A DNA stretch of 42,745 nt from Burkholderia sp. H160 (GTDB taxonomy: Bacteria > Pseudomonadota > Gammaproteobacteria > Burkholderiales > Burkholderiaceae): the NCBI GenBank assembly GCA_000173575.1, contig ABYL01000056.1, forward strand, positions 1 through 42,745, written 5' to 3'. Below are positions 28,439 through 37,100 of the stretch, one piece after another. Position 1 is the stretch's first letter; each line of letters starts with the position of its first letter. The notes under the pieces were generated by a model. That model saw only the letters and a program-made list of their open reading frames with translations. It made no database searches and had not been told where the DNA came from. The position numbers and the translations under genes were made by a program.

Positions 28439-30043
28439 TCAGGCGCTCAGGTATACATCGGCGAAATTGCCTTCGAGCCCTTGCGCACTGACCGTATGGT
28501 CATGCACGCGGCGGTTCGCGAGCGTCACCATGCGCGGCGCGACCAGATTCAGAATCGGCAGATCGCGATAGACGGCCTGCTGGAAGTCGCGATAGAGCGA
28601 CACGCGCCGGCTCTCGTCGGGTTCCGTCGACGCCGCTTCGAGCAGTCGGTCCACTTCTGGGTTGCTGTAGTGCGGCGCATTCGAGAACGGCACGCCGGGC
28701 CGGATGTTTTTCGACCAGTACAGACGCTGCACGCCGACGCTCGGATCGAACAGCGTATTCACGCCGATGCTCGTGAAGTCGAATTCGCGATCCGTATAGA
28801 CGCGTTTCAGAAACGACGGCAAATCCTGCGCGCGCACCGTCACGTCGATACCGACCCGCGCAAGCGCCGATTTCACGTAGTCGGCCTGGCGGCGATACAT
28901 GTCGCCGTAGGGAAGATAGTCGTGCGTCAATTGAAAGCGCACGCCGCCAGCGCCACGCGGATGTCCCGCCGCATCGAGCAGCTTCTCGGCCGCGGCGGGG
29001 TCGTACGCATAAGGCGCAAGCTGTGCGTCGTGATATGGCGAGGCGGGCGTGATCGGCGTCGGCGACAGATCGGCATAGCCATAGGCCACCGTCTTCTGCA
29101 CCACCTGCGCGTTGATCGCGTGCGCGATGGCCTGGCGCACACGCCGATCCTTCAGGATCGGATGGTCGAGATTGAAATCGACTTCGGACAATGGCTGCAG
29201 AAAGCGGTAGCCGCGCGTCTCGACGGCGAGTTGCGGCAGTTGCGTGAGGCGCGGCAGATCGGTCAGCGGAACCGGATTCTCGCCGCCCAGATCGAGCGCG
29301 CCGGTCTCGAATGCCGCCGAGCGCGCAGCCGGGTCCGGAATGACTTTGTAGACGAGCGAATCGATGTAGGGCTTGCCCGGGTCCCAGTAGTCCGGATTGC
29401 GCTCGTAGACGATGCTCGCACCGCGCGTCCATGACTTGAAGCGAAACGGTCCGGTGCCGATCGGCGCATTGTTGTGCGGGTTCGTCAGCGGATCGCCGCT
29501 GGCATACAGATGCTTCGGCACGATCGGCGATTCGCCCGCCGACAGCGCCTTGATCAGAAACGGCGCGGGTTTGGTCAGCTCGATCGTGACGGTACGCGCA
29601 TCGGGCGTCAGCACCTTCGACACGTTGGCGAAGGTGCTGCGTCCGCGCGGATGCACGGTCTTGAGCAGCTCGATCGAGAAGGCCACGTCTTCGGGCGTGA
29701 ACGGCGTGCCGTCGTGCCAGCGCACGTTTTGCCGCAACGTGAACGTGTAGCGCAAGCCATCGGGACTGATGCTCCAGGCCGTTGCAAGCTGCGGCTTCGG
29801 CTTCAGGTCGAAGTCGTAGGCGAGCAGCCCCTCCAGCACTTTCGAACTCGCCGCGAGCGCGGGGCCGGTCGTCTGGAAGATAGACACCAGCACCGGTGGC
29901 TCGGGATTGATCAGCACGTTTAGCGTGCCACCGCGGCGCGCGGCTGGCGTCGCGCTCTGCGCGCGCGGCGCGCCAGGCAAGCCGAGGCCGGCCAATGCCG
30001 AACTGGATGCAATTAAAAATTCGCGTCGCGTCAAACGGGCCAT
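28439..30043 (-). CDS. Family-5 periplasmic binding protein with Tat signal (KPN_01854-like)
   Basis: A 534-residue SBP family 5 protein. The N-terminus TRREFLIASSSALAGLGLPG fits a twin-arginine signal, so it is exported folded, which is uncommon for plain SBPs. The mature part has the family marks: LEGLLAYDFDLKPKPQLATA, TFTLRQNVRWHDGTPFTPED, VDFNLDHPILKDRRVRQAI. It resembles the KPN_01854 group found near FMN-dependent monooxygenases. AAGGAA precedes ATG 30043. The partner transporter DppB follows 28 bp downstream. A second SBP of the same group lies at 34859. The ligand is unknown; the enzymes nearby suggest an organosulfur compound. Confidence 0.88.
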   Translation of the reverse strand: MARLTRREFLIASSSALAGLGLPGAPRAQSATPAARRGGTLNVLINPEPPVLVSIFQTTGPALAASSKVLEGLLAYDFDLKPKPQLATAWSISPDGLRYTFTLRQNVRWHDGTPFTPEDVAFSIELLKTVHPRGRSTFANVSKVLTPDARTVTIELTKPAPFLIKALSAGESPIVPKHLYASGDPLTNPHNNAPIGTGPFRFKSWTRGASIVYERNPDYWDPGKPYIDSLVYKVIPDPAARSAAFETGALDLGGENPVPLTDLPRLTQLPQLAVETRGYRFLQPLSEVDFNLDHPILKDRRVRQAIAHAINAQVVQKTVAYGYADLSPTPITPASPYHDAQLAPYAYDPAAAEKLLDAAGHPRGAGGVRFQLTHDYLPYGDMYRRQADYVKSALARVGIDVTVRAQDLPSFLKRVYTDREFDFTSIGVNTLFDPSVGVQRLYWSKNIRPGVPFSNAPHYSNPEVDRLLEAASTEPDESRRVSLYRDFQQAVYRDLPILNLVAPRMVTLANRRVHDHTVSAQGLEGNFADVYLSA

Positions 30044-30167
30044 TCGGTCGGGTTCCTTGCTGGATCGAGCGGGAGAGAACAGCTCCTCATGCTAGCAACG
30101 CCCCCGGCCACGACAAACCAAGCGATGGTGCTATCGATATGACGTTGCGCGTCTCCGCCGGCCGATT

Positions 30168-31523
30168 TCAATCCGTCACGGCTTCGCGCTGGTAGCGCGA
30201 CACCGGCTGCCGCAAGCCGAGATGCTCGCGCAACGTGCGGCCTTCGTATTCATGGCGAAACAACCCTCTGCGCCGCAACTCCGGCAGCACGAGCCGGATG
30301 AAATCGTCGAGACTGTTGGGCAGCAAGGCCGGCATCACGTTGTAGCCGTCGGCGCCGTAGTTGACGAAGCGCTCCTCGAGCGCATCGGCGATCTGCCCAG
30401 CCGTGCCGACCAGTTGCCAGTGCCCGCGCGCGCCGGCCACGCGCAGATAGAGCTCGCGGATCGTCAGATTCTCACGGCGCGCCAGTTCGAGAGTCAGCGA
30501 TTGACGGCTCTTGCTCGCGTTCGTTTCTGGCAGTTCGGGAATCGGACCGTCGAGCGGGTAGCCCGACAGATCGAAGCCGCCTGTGAGCGTGGACACCAGC
30601 GAAAGACCAACCGCCGGGTCGATTAGCGCCTGCAGCGCTTCGAACTTTTCGCGCGCCTCGGCCTCGGTCGCGCCGACGATCGGCATCACGCCCGGCATGA
30701 TCTTCAGGTCGTCCGCTTCGCGACCGTATTGCGCGAGCCGGCCCTTGACGTCCGCGTAGAACGCGACTGCATCGTCGAGCGTCTGCTGCGCGGTGAAGAT
30801 GACTTCCGCGGTGCGCGCCGCGAGCGCCTTGCCCGCTTCCGACGATCCGGCCTGCACGACGACCGGCCGGCCTTGCGGCGAGCGTTCGACGTTCAGCGGT
30901 CCGCGCACGTTGAAGAACTCGCCGCGATGATCGAGCACATGGCGTTTGGCTGGATCGAAGTAGCGGCCCGCGGCCTTGTCGCGCACGAACGCGCCTTCGT
31001 CCCAGCTGTCCCAAAGACCGTCGACCACCTCCGCGAATTCGACCGCGCGCTCGTAGCGCCGCGCGTGGGCGAGATGTTCGTCGAAGCCGAAGTTCTTCGC
31101 CTCGTGCGCGCTCGATGACGTGACGAGATTCCATCCTGCCCGCCCTGCGCTGATGTGGTCGAGCGACGCGAACTTGCGCGCGATGTGGTACGGCTCGTTG
31201 AAGGTCGTCGAAGCGGTGCCGACGAGGCCGATGCGCTCGGTCAGCGCGGCCAGTGCCGAGAGCAGCGTGATCGGCTCGAACTGGGCCACGTAGCTGTGCG
31301 CGGTGCGACTCAGGAAGTCGACCTTATCGCCGCGCGTGCCCGAGCCGTCGGCAAGAAAGATCAGATCGAACTTCGCGGCTTCCGCGGCCTGGGCGAGCTG
31401 CACGTAGTGGCGAAAGTCGCGGCCGGCATCCGCGTGTGCGTCCGGATGACGCCACGCGGCGATGTGATGTCCGGTCGGATAGAGAAACGCGCCGAGGCGC
31501 AGATGTCCTTTACGTTGGCTCAT
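30168..31523 (-). CDS. NtaA/SnaA/DszA-type flavin-dependent monooxygenase (copy 2)
   Basis: A 451-residue luciferase-like monooxygenase. It shares with the enzyme at 14860 the segments WRHPDAHADAGRDF, GTASTTFNEPYHIARKFASL followed by DHISAGRAGWNLVTSS, VVVQAGSSEAGKALAARTAE and HEYEGRTLREHLGL. The family uses FMNH2 supplied by a separate reductase to cleave C-S or C-N bonds. The substrate-pocket region (residues about 55-75, ADGSGTRGDKVDFLSRTAHS) differs clearly from the other two copies, so the substrates probably differ. It is 124 bp ahead of the Tat-type SBP gene and 42 bp behind copy 3, in one operon with both. Confidence 0.88.
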   Translation of the reverse strand: MSQRKGHLRLGAFLYPTGHHIAAWRHPDAHADAGRDFRHYVQLAQAAEAAKFDLIFLADGSGTRGDKVDFLSRTAHSYVAQFEPITLLSALAALTERIGLVGTASTTFNEPYHIARKFASLDHISAGRAGWNLVTSSSAHEAKNFGFDEHLAHARRYERAVEFAEVVDGLWDSWDEGAFVRDKAAGRYFDPAKRHVLDHRGEFFNVRGPLNVERSPQGRPVVVQAGSSEAGKALAARTAEVIFTAQQTLDDAVAFYADVKGRLAQYGREADDLKIMPGVMPIVGATEAEAREKFEALQALIDPAVGLSLVSTLTGGFDLSGYPLDGPIPELPETNASKSRQSLTLELARRENLTIRELYLRVAGARGHWQLVGTAGQIADALEERFVNYGADGYNVMPALLPNSLDDFIRLVLPELRRRGLFRHEYEGRTLREHLGLRQPVSRYQREAVTD

Positions 31524-31565
31524 GGTGTGGGCAAGTGGTTGATCTGGCGGTGAGGCGGCGCGGCC

Positions 31566-32915
31566 CTATGCGCTCTCGCGCCAACGTTGCGGGTTGCGCG
31601 GACGGCTCAGTCCGAGGTGCTCGCGCAGCGTGGTGCCCTCGTATTCGCTGCGAAAAATGCCGCGCTGCTGCAGGATCGGCACGACGCCATCGACGAAATC
31701 GCGCAGTCCGCCGGGCAGCGCGTCGGGCATCAGGTTGAAACCGTCGGCCGCGCCGCCGTCGAACCAGTGCTGGATGTCATCCGCGATCTGCTCGGGCGTG
31801 CCGACGATCACGCGGTGACCGGTGCCGCCCGCCAGCGCGCGGATCAGCTCGCGCACGGTGTGGCCGTGACGACGAGCCTCGGCGATCGTCGCGTGAAAAA
31901 ACGTGTGGTTGCCGTTGCCGCCGCCGGGCAGCGCGAGATCGTCGGGCAACGGCGCATCGAGCGTGAGGCGCTCGACGTCGATGCCGAGCGTACCCGCGAG
32001 GCGATTCAGGCTGTAGCGCCACGGGATCTGCTCGACGAGTTCATCGCGGCGGCGCAGCGCCTCGCTGTGCGTCGCGCCGATGATCGTCGTCAGACCGGCG
32101 AGCACCTTGACGGCCGGGCGGCCATAGGCGGCTGCCCGCTCGTTCAGGTCGCGCCGGTAAGCCGCCGATTCCTCGAACGATTGCGACGCTGAAAAGACCG
32201 CTTCCGCATGACGTGCCGCCAACTCCCGGCCGTCTGCCGATGCGCCCGCCTGCACCACCACGGGATGCCCTTGCGGCGAGCGCGGCAGGTTCAGCGGCCC
32301 TTGTACGTGGAAGAAGCGGCCGCTATGCGCGATCGGATGCACTTTCGCCACGTCGATGAAGCGGCCACCGGCTTTGTTGCCGACGAACGCATCGTCTTCC
32401 CAGCTATCCCACAGTGCCTTGACCACTTCGGTGAATTCGGCGGCCCGCTCGTAACGCTCGGCGTGGTTCGGTACCGCGTCGCGGCCGAAGTTGCGCGCCG
32501 ACGGCAGGTCGGCGGTGGTCACGACGTTCCAGCCGGCGCGGCCGTTGCTGACGTGATCGAGCGTGGCAAAGCGCCGGGCGATGTTGTACGGCTCGTTGTA
32601 GCTGGTCGAGGCGGTGCCGATCACGCCGATGTGCGTCGTCGCCGCGGCGATGCTGGCGAGCAACACCGTCGGTTCGAGCGCGGTAATCGGACGGAAGTCG
32701 ATCTGATCGACGATCGCCGCATTGTCGGCGAGGAATACCGCGTCGAGCTTGCCCGCCTCGGCAATCCGCGCGACGTGAACGTAGTGATCCACATCGATGA
32801 ACGCGCGCGGATCGGCCTCTTCGAGCCGCCATGCCGAAGGCACGAAACCCGAGTGCAGGATGTTGACGTTCAGATGCAGACGGCGCGGTGCGGCGCGTAC
32901 CGGAAGCTGGCTCAT
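31566..32915 (-). CDS. NtaA/SnaA/DszA-type flavin-dependent monooxygenase (copy 3)
   Basis: A 449-residue luciferase-like monooxygenase. Family segments: NVNILHSGFVPSAWRLEEAD, FLADNAAIVDQIDF, GTASTSYNEPYNIARRFATL followed by DHVSNGRAGWNVVTTA, VVVQAGASADGRELAARHAE and SEYEGTTLREHLGL. It lacks the WRHP start of the other two copies and has a Gly/Asn-rich insert near 300 (PGGGNGNHTFFHA), so it forms a separate branch. GAGGAACC lies 6-9 nt before ATG 32915. It lies 22 bp after the DUF3088-like gene and just before copy 2. Two such enzymes in a row often act on different members of one compound class. Confidence 0.88.
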   Translation of the reverse strand: MSQLPVRAAPRRLHLNVNILHSGFVPSAWRLEEADPRAFIDVDHYVHVARIAEAGKLDAVFLADNAAIVDQIDFRPITALEPTVLLASIAAATTHIGVIGTASTSYNEPYNIARRFATLDHVSNGRAGWNVVTTADLPSARNFGRDAVPNHAERYERAAEFTEVVKALWDSWEDDAFVGNKAGGRFIDVAKVHPIAHSGRFFHVQGPLNLPRSPQGHPVVVQAGASADGRELAARHAEAVFSASQSFEESAAYRRDLNERAAAYGRPAVKVLAGLTTIIGATHSEALRRRDELVEQIPWRYSLNRLAGTLGIDVERLTLDAPLPDDLALPGGGNGNHTFFHATIAEARRHGHTVRELIRALAGGTGHRVIVGTPEQIADDIQHWFDGGAADGFNLMPDALPGGLRDFVDGVVPILQQRGIFRSEYEGTTLREHLGLSRPRNPQRWRESA

Positions 32916-32937
32916 CGGTGAGGTTCCTCGTTTCGGC

Positions 32938-33282
32938 TCAATGGACTTTCGGAAAGCCGTGCCGCTCGGCGAGCAGATCGAGGATGCGGCGCGGGTCGGT
33001 CACGAAGCGCCGCTCGCCGAGCGACTCAGCGTCGGCGGGCGCGGGTTGCTCATCGCCGAACACGAGCGCGGGCAGCCCCTGGTGCGCCTCGTCGAGCACT
33101 TCGATCACGGCCTTGCGAGGCCGCTCGAACGGCACGCGCAGCACGTCGAGCCGCGCGACGCGCGCGGGGTCGCTCGCGAGCAGCCCCTCGATCGGCGCAC
33201 CGTCCGGGCAGATAAAGCGTTCGCCGGGGTGGCGCGGATCGGTGAAGCCCGGTTCCAGCAGGATCAGAATGTCTCGGCTCAT
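32938..33282 (-). CDS. DUF3088-like small protein
   Basis: A 114-residue protein that begins MSRDILILLEPGFTDPRHPG, then ERFICPDGAPIEGLLASDP with one cysteine, and ends RRILDLLAERHGFPKVH. The beta-alpha pattern around F-CPD-APIEG looks thioredoxin- or glutaredoxin-like with a single Cys, which fits my memory of the DUF3088 family. GAGGAAACC precedes ATG 33282. It sits between the SfnB-like gene (57 bp) and the monooxygenase (22 bp), so it belongs to the operon. It could handle a thiol or sulfite-type product, or act on the flavin supply; neither is shown. Family call moderate, function unknown. Confidence 0.7.
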   Translation of the reverse strand: MSRDILILLEPGFTDPRHPGERFICPDGAPIEGLLASDPARVARLDVLRVPFERPRKAVIEVLDEAHQGLPALVFGDEQPAPADAESLGERRFVTDPRRILDLLAERHGFPKVH

Positions 33283-33339
33283 TGCGTAGGTTTCCTCATA
33301 AACTTGATAGCGAGCTTGTCGGCAAGCTGGCGGCGTTGG

Positions 33340-34563
33340 TTAAAAAACGCGCCCTTCCGTCAGATGCGTCGTCACGCCATTCAGCTCGTAGTCGCCGATC
33401 ACGCGTGCCTTATGCAGCAGCGGGTTGTGGTTGAAGATCGTGCGCAGATTGCGCCAGTGCCGGTCGAAGTTATGCGCGCGCGACGTGGCCGACGCGCCGC
33501 CCGCCTCGAACATGCGCTCGGCCGCGTAGAGCGCGAGCTTGCTGACCACCAGCTGCGTGCGGGCGGTCGCCAGCGCGCCTTCGAGCACGAGCGCGTCCGC
33601 GTCGGCAGCGCCCTCGCGGATCGCCCGCGCCGAGCGGTCGAGCACACGTGCGTTATCGCGCACGAGCGCATCGATCGTATGGCTGTGCGCGCCCAGATCG
33701 CCGATCACCTGCTGGATGAACGCGTCCTCGCGCGCGGACGGCGCGGGACTGTGCAGCGCGGGACGGCCATGCCGCAACACATAGTGCTTCGCATCGGCGA
33801 CGACGTTGCGCACGATGCCCGCCCCCACCGCCACCAGATGCAGTTGCCGCAGTGCGCCGCCATGACGACCGACGAGCGTCGTCTGCACGCGCGGCGTCAC
33901 TTCATCGTCGCGAACCTGCAGGTTGTCGAATTCGAGGCTGCCGCTTGCCGTCATGCGCTGTCCCATGCCGTCCCAGTCGTCGAGCACGCGCAGGCCTTCG
34001 CGCTTCACCGGCACGATCGCGAGCACCGCGTTGCCGTTCTCGTCGTGCAGGTTCAGGCGCGCGAAGTCGGAGAAAGCCGTGCCGGTCGCGTAGTACTTGC
34101 GGCCGCTCAGCCGGTAATGCGCACCGTCGCGGCGCAACTGTGTCGTGATTTCGCCGGGACGCGCGGTGCCCAGCTCGGTTGAAGCGCCACCGAAAATCGC
34201 GCCATCGGCGATCCGCTGAATCTGGACTTCGTTGAACAGCGTGCGTGGCGACAGCCGCAACGCTTCGACCTGATCGAAGTGGATGCGCAGCGCGTGCGCG
34301 AGATTGCTGTCGGCGGCGGCCAGCGTCGCGATGACCTCGAACGCGTCTTCGAGCGAGCCGCCGAGGCCACCCCACTCGACCGGCAAGCGCAGGCGCCCGA
34401 GACCGGAGCGACGGAACAATGCGAAGCCGTCGAACGGCAACTCGCGGCGCGCTTCGCGCGACGCGGCGTCTGCGCCGATGGCGCTCGCGAGCGCGGGCAG
34501 CGACGCAAGGGCGGTCTGTAGCCGCTCGTGCGCGGCGGTGTTCTGTTGATCGGGTGCGGGCAT
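33340..34563 (-). CDS. SfnB/DszC-type flavin-dependent sulfur-acquisition oxidoreductase
   Basis: A 407-residue acyl-CoA-dehydrogenase-fold flavoprotein of the SfnB/DszC group. Seen: GLGRLRLPVEWGGLGGSLED at the N-terminal helix domain, TLAAADSNLAHALRIHFDQV, the flavin region IFGGASTELGTARPGEITTQ (in dehydrogenases this strand carries the flavin-contact residues) and a C-terminal end FNHNPLLHKARVIGDYELNG. The catalytic glutamate of true acyl-CoA dehydrogenases is not obvious. Members act in sulfone or sulfonate use as FMNH2-dependent oxygenases. ATG 34563 has GAGGAAAG upstream; the longer open frame to 34602 is rejected. First gene of the compact DUF3088-monooxygenase operon. Confidence 0.87.
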   Translation of the reverse strand: MPAPDQQNTAAHERLQTALASLPALASAIGADAASREARRELPFDGFALFRRSGLGRLRLPVEWGGLGGSLEDAFEVIATLAAADSNLAHALRIHFDQVEALRLSPRTLFNEVQIQRIADGAIFGGASTELGTARPGEITTQLRRDGAHYRLSGRKYYATGTAFSDFARLNLHDENGNAVLAIVPVKREGLRVLDDWDGMGQRMTASGSLEFDNLQVRDDEVTPRVQTTLVGRHGGALRQLHLVAVGAGIVRNVVADAKHYVLRHGRPALHSPAPSAREDAFIQQVIGDLGAHSHTIDALVRDNARVLDRSARAIREGAADADALVLEGALATARTQLVVSKLALYAAERMFEAGGASATSRAHNFDRHWRNLRTIFNHNPLLHKARVIGDYELNGVTTHLTEGRVF

Positions 34564-34640
34564 TCGTCTTTCCTCGTGCTGGACAGGCAGACCGGCACGC
34601 ATGTGCCGGGCGTCGACGTTTATCGACAGGACAGCATGTG

Positions 34641-34669
34641 AGTATAGGGATGCGTCTTTGCGCGGATAA
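34641..34669 (-). promoter_or_regulatory. Possible sigma-70 promoter for the SfnB operon
   Basis: On the minus strand, TTATCC (34669-34664) and TATACT (34646-34641) are separated by 17 bp; the -10 is good, the -35 is poor. It lies 78 bp before the SfnB start in a 295-bp gap that holds no supported gene. Confidence 0.35.
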
Positions 34670-34858
34670 CAACCGATTTGCGCTTACGTTATTCGCGTGT
34701 CTGCAATGCGAAGGCGCTGTGGCGCGCAGCGCACGAAGCTGTGCGAACGCGGTGCACAACCGAAGACATAGCGACGCTCGCGTCTGCCCGAACGATCCGC
34801 GGCACGCGGAAGCAGCGTTCGAACGATGGGGATATCCCGTGCCCGCCAGCGACCCGCC

Positions 34859-36448
34859 TTACGGCTGAATAAACAGATCGGCAAAATTGCCGCGCAGTCC
34901 CTCGCCCGTCGGCGCGTAGTCCTTCACCGAGTTCGTCACGATCGTGATGTTGGGGTTCGCGCCGAACTCGATCGATGGGATGTCATCGTGAACGAGTTGC
35001 TGGAACTGTATGAATAGCTGACGCCGCTTCGCATCGTCGGTTTCGACCGATGCCGCCTCCAGCAGACGGTCGACTTCCGGGTTGGAGTAATGCGCGGCAT
35101 TCGAGAACGGCAGCCCGATCTTGAAGTTTTTCGACCAGAACACCCGCTGCACGCCAACCGTCGGATCGAATGTATTCGACAGTGCTTCGAGCGTGATGTC
35201 GAAGGCGCGATCGGTGTAGGCCTTCTTCACGTAGGTCGCGAAATCGTAGCTTTCGATCTCGCCGTCGATGCCGATTCGGGCGAGCGATTGCCGCACGAAG
35301 TCGGCGGCGCGCGGGTCCTGGAACGGGTTGAAGAGCAGTCGCAGCTTGAAGCGCTTGCCGTCCGGTCCGCGTTTGAGTCCGGCGGCGTCGAGCGCGGCAT
35401 TGGCCTGAGCCACGTCGTAGGGGAAGTAGTGAATATCGGCGTCGTGATACTTCGTGTTCGCCGCGCCGATTGCGGCAGCGGACACCTGGCCGTAGCCATA
35501 CCAGACGACCCGGTTCAACGCATTGACGTCGATCGCCTGCGATATCGCCTTGCGCACCGCCTTGTCCTTCAGAACCGGCGTGTCGAGATTGAAGATCAAT
35601 TGCTGGTGATTGCTGTTGTACGGCCAGTTCGTCGTGTCCACCTTGAAGTTCGGCAGCGTCGTGAAGCGCTTCACATCCGACAGCGGAATCGCCTGGTCGG
35701 CGAGATTGGCGGCGCCGGATTCGAGCGCCGCCGCGCGCGCAGCCGCATCCGGCAGGAAGCGCACGATGATCTTGTCAATATACGGTTTCGGTTTGTCCCA
35801 GTAGTCCGGATTGCGTTCGAGAAGAATATAGCTGCCATGCACGAACGTCTTGTAGATGAACGGGCCCGTGCCGACCGGCGCGCTGTTGTACGGATTCGCA
35901 ACGATGTCCGTGCCTTCGTACAGATGCTTCGGGATGATCGGCGATTCGGTGCCCGCTAGCGCGGTCAGCAGGAACGGCGCCGGCTTCGACAGTTCAATCA
36001 CCGCGGTGTAGGGGTCCGGCGTTTTCACGTCGGTCACGTTCGCGAACGTGCTTCGACCGCGCGGATGCACCTGCTTGAGCGTCAGAATCGAGAACGCGAC
36101 GTCGGCGGACGTAAAAGGCTTACCGTCGTGCCACTTCACGCCCCGGCGCAGCGTGAAGCGATACTCGAGCCCGTCCTTGCTGACGGACCATGCGGTCGCC
36201 AGCAGCGGTTGCGGATTGAGATCCTTGTCGTACGTGAGCAGCCCCTCGACTACCTTCGGACCAATCTCCGCGTTGCCGCCGGCAGTGGTCGTCAACGGAA
36301 CGATCGACGCCGGCTCCGGGGCGACGAGCCATGTCAGGGTGCCACCGTGGTTGGGCTCGGCCTGCACGGAAAGCATGCCGGCGCGCATTATCGTCGAGCT
36401 GATCAATACGCCGAAAGCGTATCCGTACCACCTGTTTCGCAGGCTCAT
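34859..36448 (-). CDS. Second family-5 periplasmic binding protein (KPN_01854-like)
   Basis: A 529-residue SBP family 5 protein with a Sec-type signal (RNRWYGYAFGVLISSTIMRA, cleavage near SVQA-EPN). It is clearly related to the Tat-type SBP at 28439 through most of its length (HPRGRSTFANV, KPAPFLLTALAGTESPIIPK, GVQRVFWSKNFKIGLPFSNA versus the same region there), but lacks the RR motif. ATG 36448 is chosen (GGAT 7-9 nt upstream) over ATG 36484 and GTG 36487, which would lengthen the signal oddly. No permease lies next to it, so it probably shares the DppBC-DF unit. It is the last sulfur-island gene before the IS element. Confidence 0.87.
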   Translation of the reverse strand: MSLRNRWYGYAFGVLISSTIMRAGMLSVQAEPNHGGTLTWLVAPEPASIVPLTTTAGGNAEIGPKVVEGLLTYDKDLNPQPLLATAWSVSKDGLEYRFTLRRGVKWHDGKPFTSADVAFSILTLKQVHPRGRSTFANVTDVKTPDPYTAVIELSKPAPFLLTALAGTESPIIPKHLYEGTDIVANPYNSAPVGTGPFIYKTFVHGSYILLERNPDYWDKPKPYIDKIIVRFLPDAAARAAALESGAANLADQAIPLSDVKRFTTLPNFKVDTTNWPYNSNHQQLIFNLDTPVLKDKAVRKAISQAIDVNALNRVVWYGYGQVSAAAIGAANTKYHDADIHYFPYDVAQANAALDAAGLKRGPDGKRFKLRLLFNPFQDPRAADFVRQSLARIGIDGEIESYDFATYVKKAYTDRAFDITLEALSNTFDPTVGVQRVFWSKNFKIGLPFSNAAHYSNPEVDRLLEAASVETDDAKRRQLFIQFQQLVHDDIPSIEFGANPNITIVTNSVKDYAPTGEGLRGNFADLFIQP

Positions 36449-37044
36449 AACTGATCCGTTTTTGTTGAACGAAACCGCCCCCATCACTCAGTTAGCCCGC
36501 GCGCCCGTGAGTTTGACAATATATGGCGCAAGCAGCGAACGAAGCGAACCGTCATGCTTGCCGGACAACTCTCTTTCCAGGCACGCAAGAGCGAGCGCGA
36601 CGATCAAGACGGGGGCAAGAGTTCGTCGCCGCGCTCGCACCGTATCCCCGCCCTGCACGCTCCAGACGCTGCCGGAATTCCTTTCCCGTCTGACGGACCA
36701 AGGCATTTTCAGCGCTCCGCGTTTCGTTCGATGTCAGGCAAGGCGTCGTGAGTTAGGCCGCCAACTTACGGACTTTCCTCCCGCGCATGCACGGATCTTC
36801 AATCAGATAGTCAATGGCCTCATCGCATTGTCATTCGCCCAGCGACCGGGATGGAACGAATTTGTTCTGATATCCAAAGCAGCGCCAGCGACCGTCGTCG
36901 ATCGACATGCCCCTCTTCCGGCGGACGGTATCGGAAACCTCGAGCAATGCGTCAGGACTGGAAAGCAAAGAATAAAGAACCGTTTGTCATCGCAATAGGA
37001 GTCAGCCTCTAATTGCAAGATCGACCTCCGAGAGGCATCCCCTT
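36449..37044. other. Gap between island and IS element, probable gene remnant
   Basis: 596 bp with no gene I can support. A plus-strand frame is open from about 36600 to 36998 (LPEFLSRLTDQGIFSAPRFV, AHARIFNQIVNGLIALSFAQ) but its long open part further left lies over the SBP gene and it has no start of its own. It reads like a piece of a coding region that lost its beginning. Not recognised. Confidence 0.3.
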
Positions 37045-37061
37045 GGCTCTGTCGCGACAAG
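37045..37061 (+). repeat. Left terminal inverted repeat of the IS6 element
   Basis: GGCTCTGTCGCGACAAG; 13 of 17 positions agree with the right end. The mismatches to the right end suggest that the two ends have diverged or come from different copies. Confidence 0.65.
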
Positions 37062-37100
37062 ACAGCGGTGACGGCAGGACGCAAATCTGTATAGGACTGC

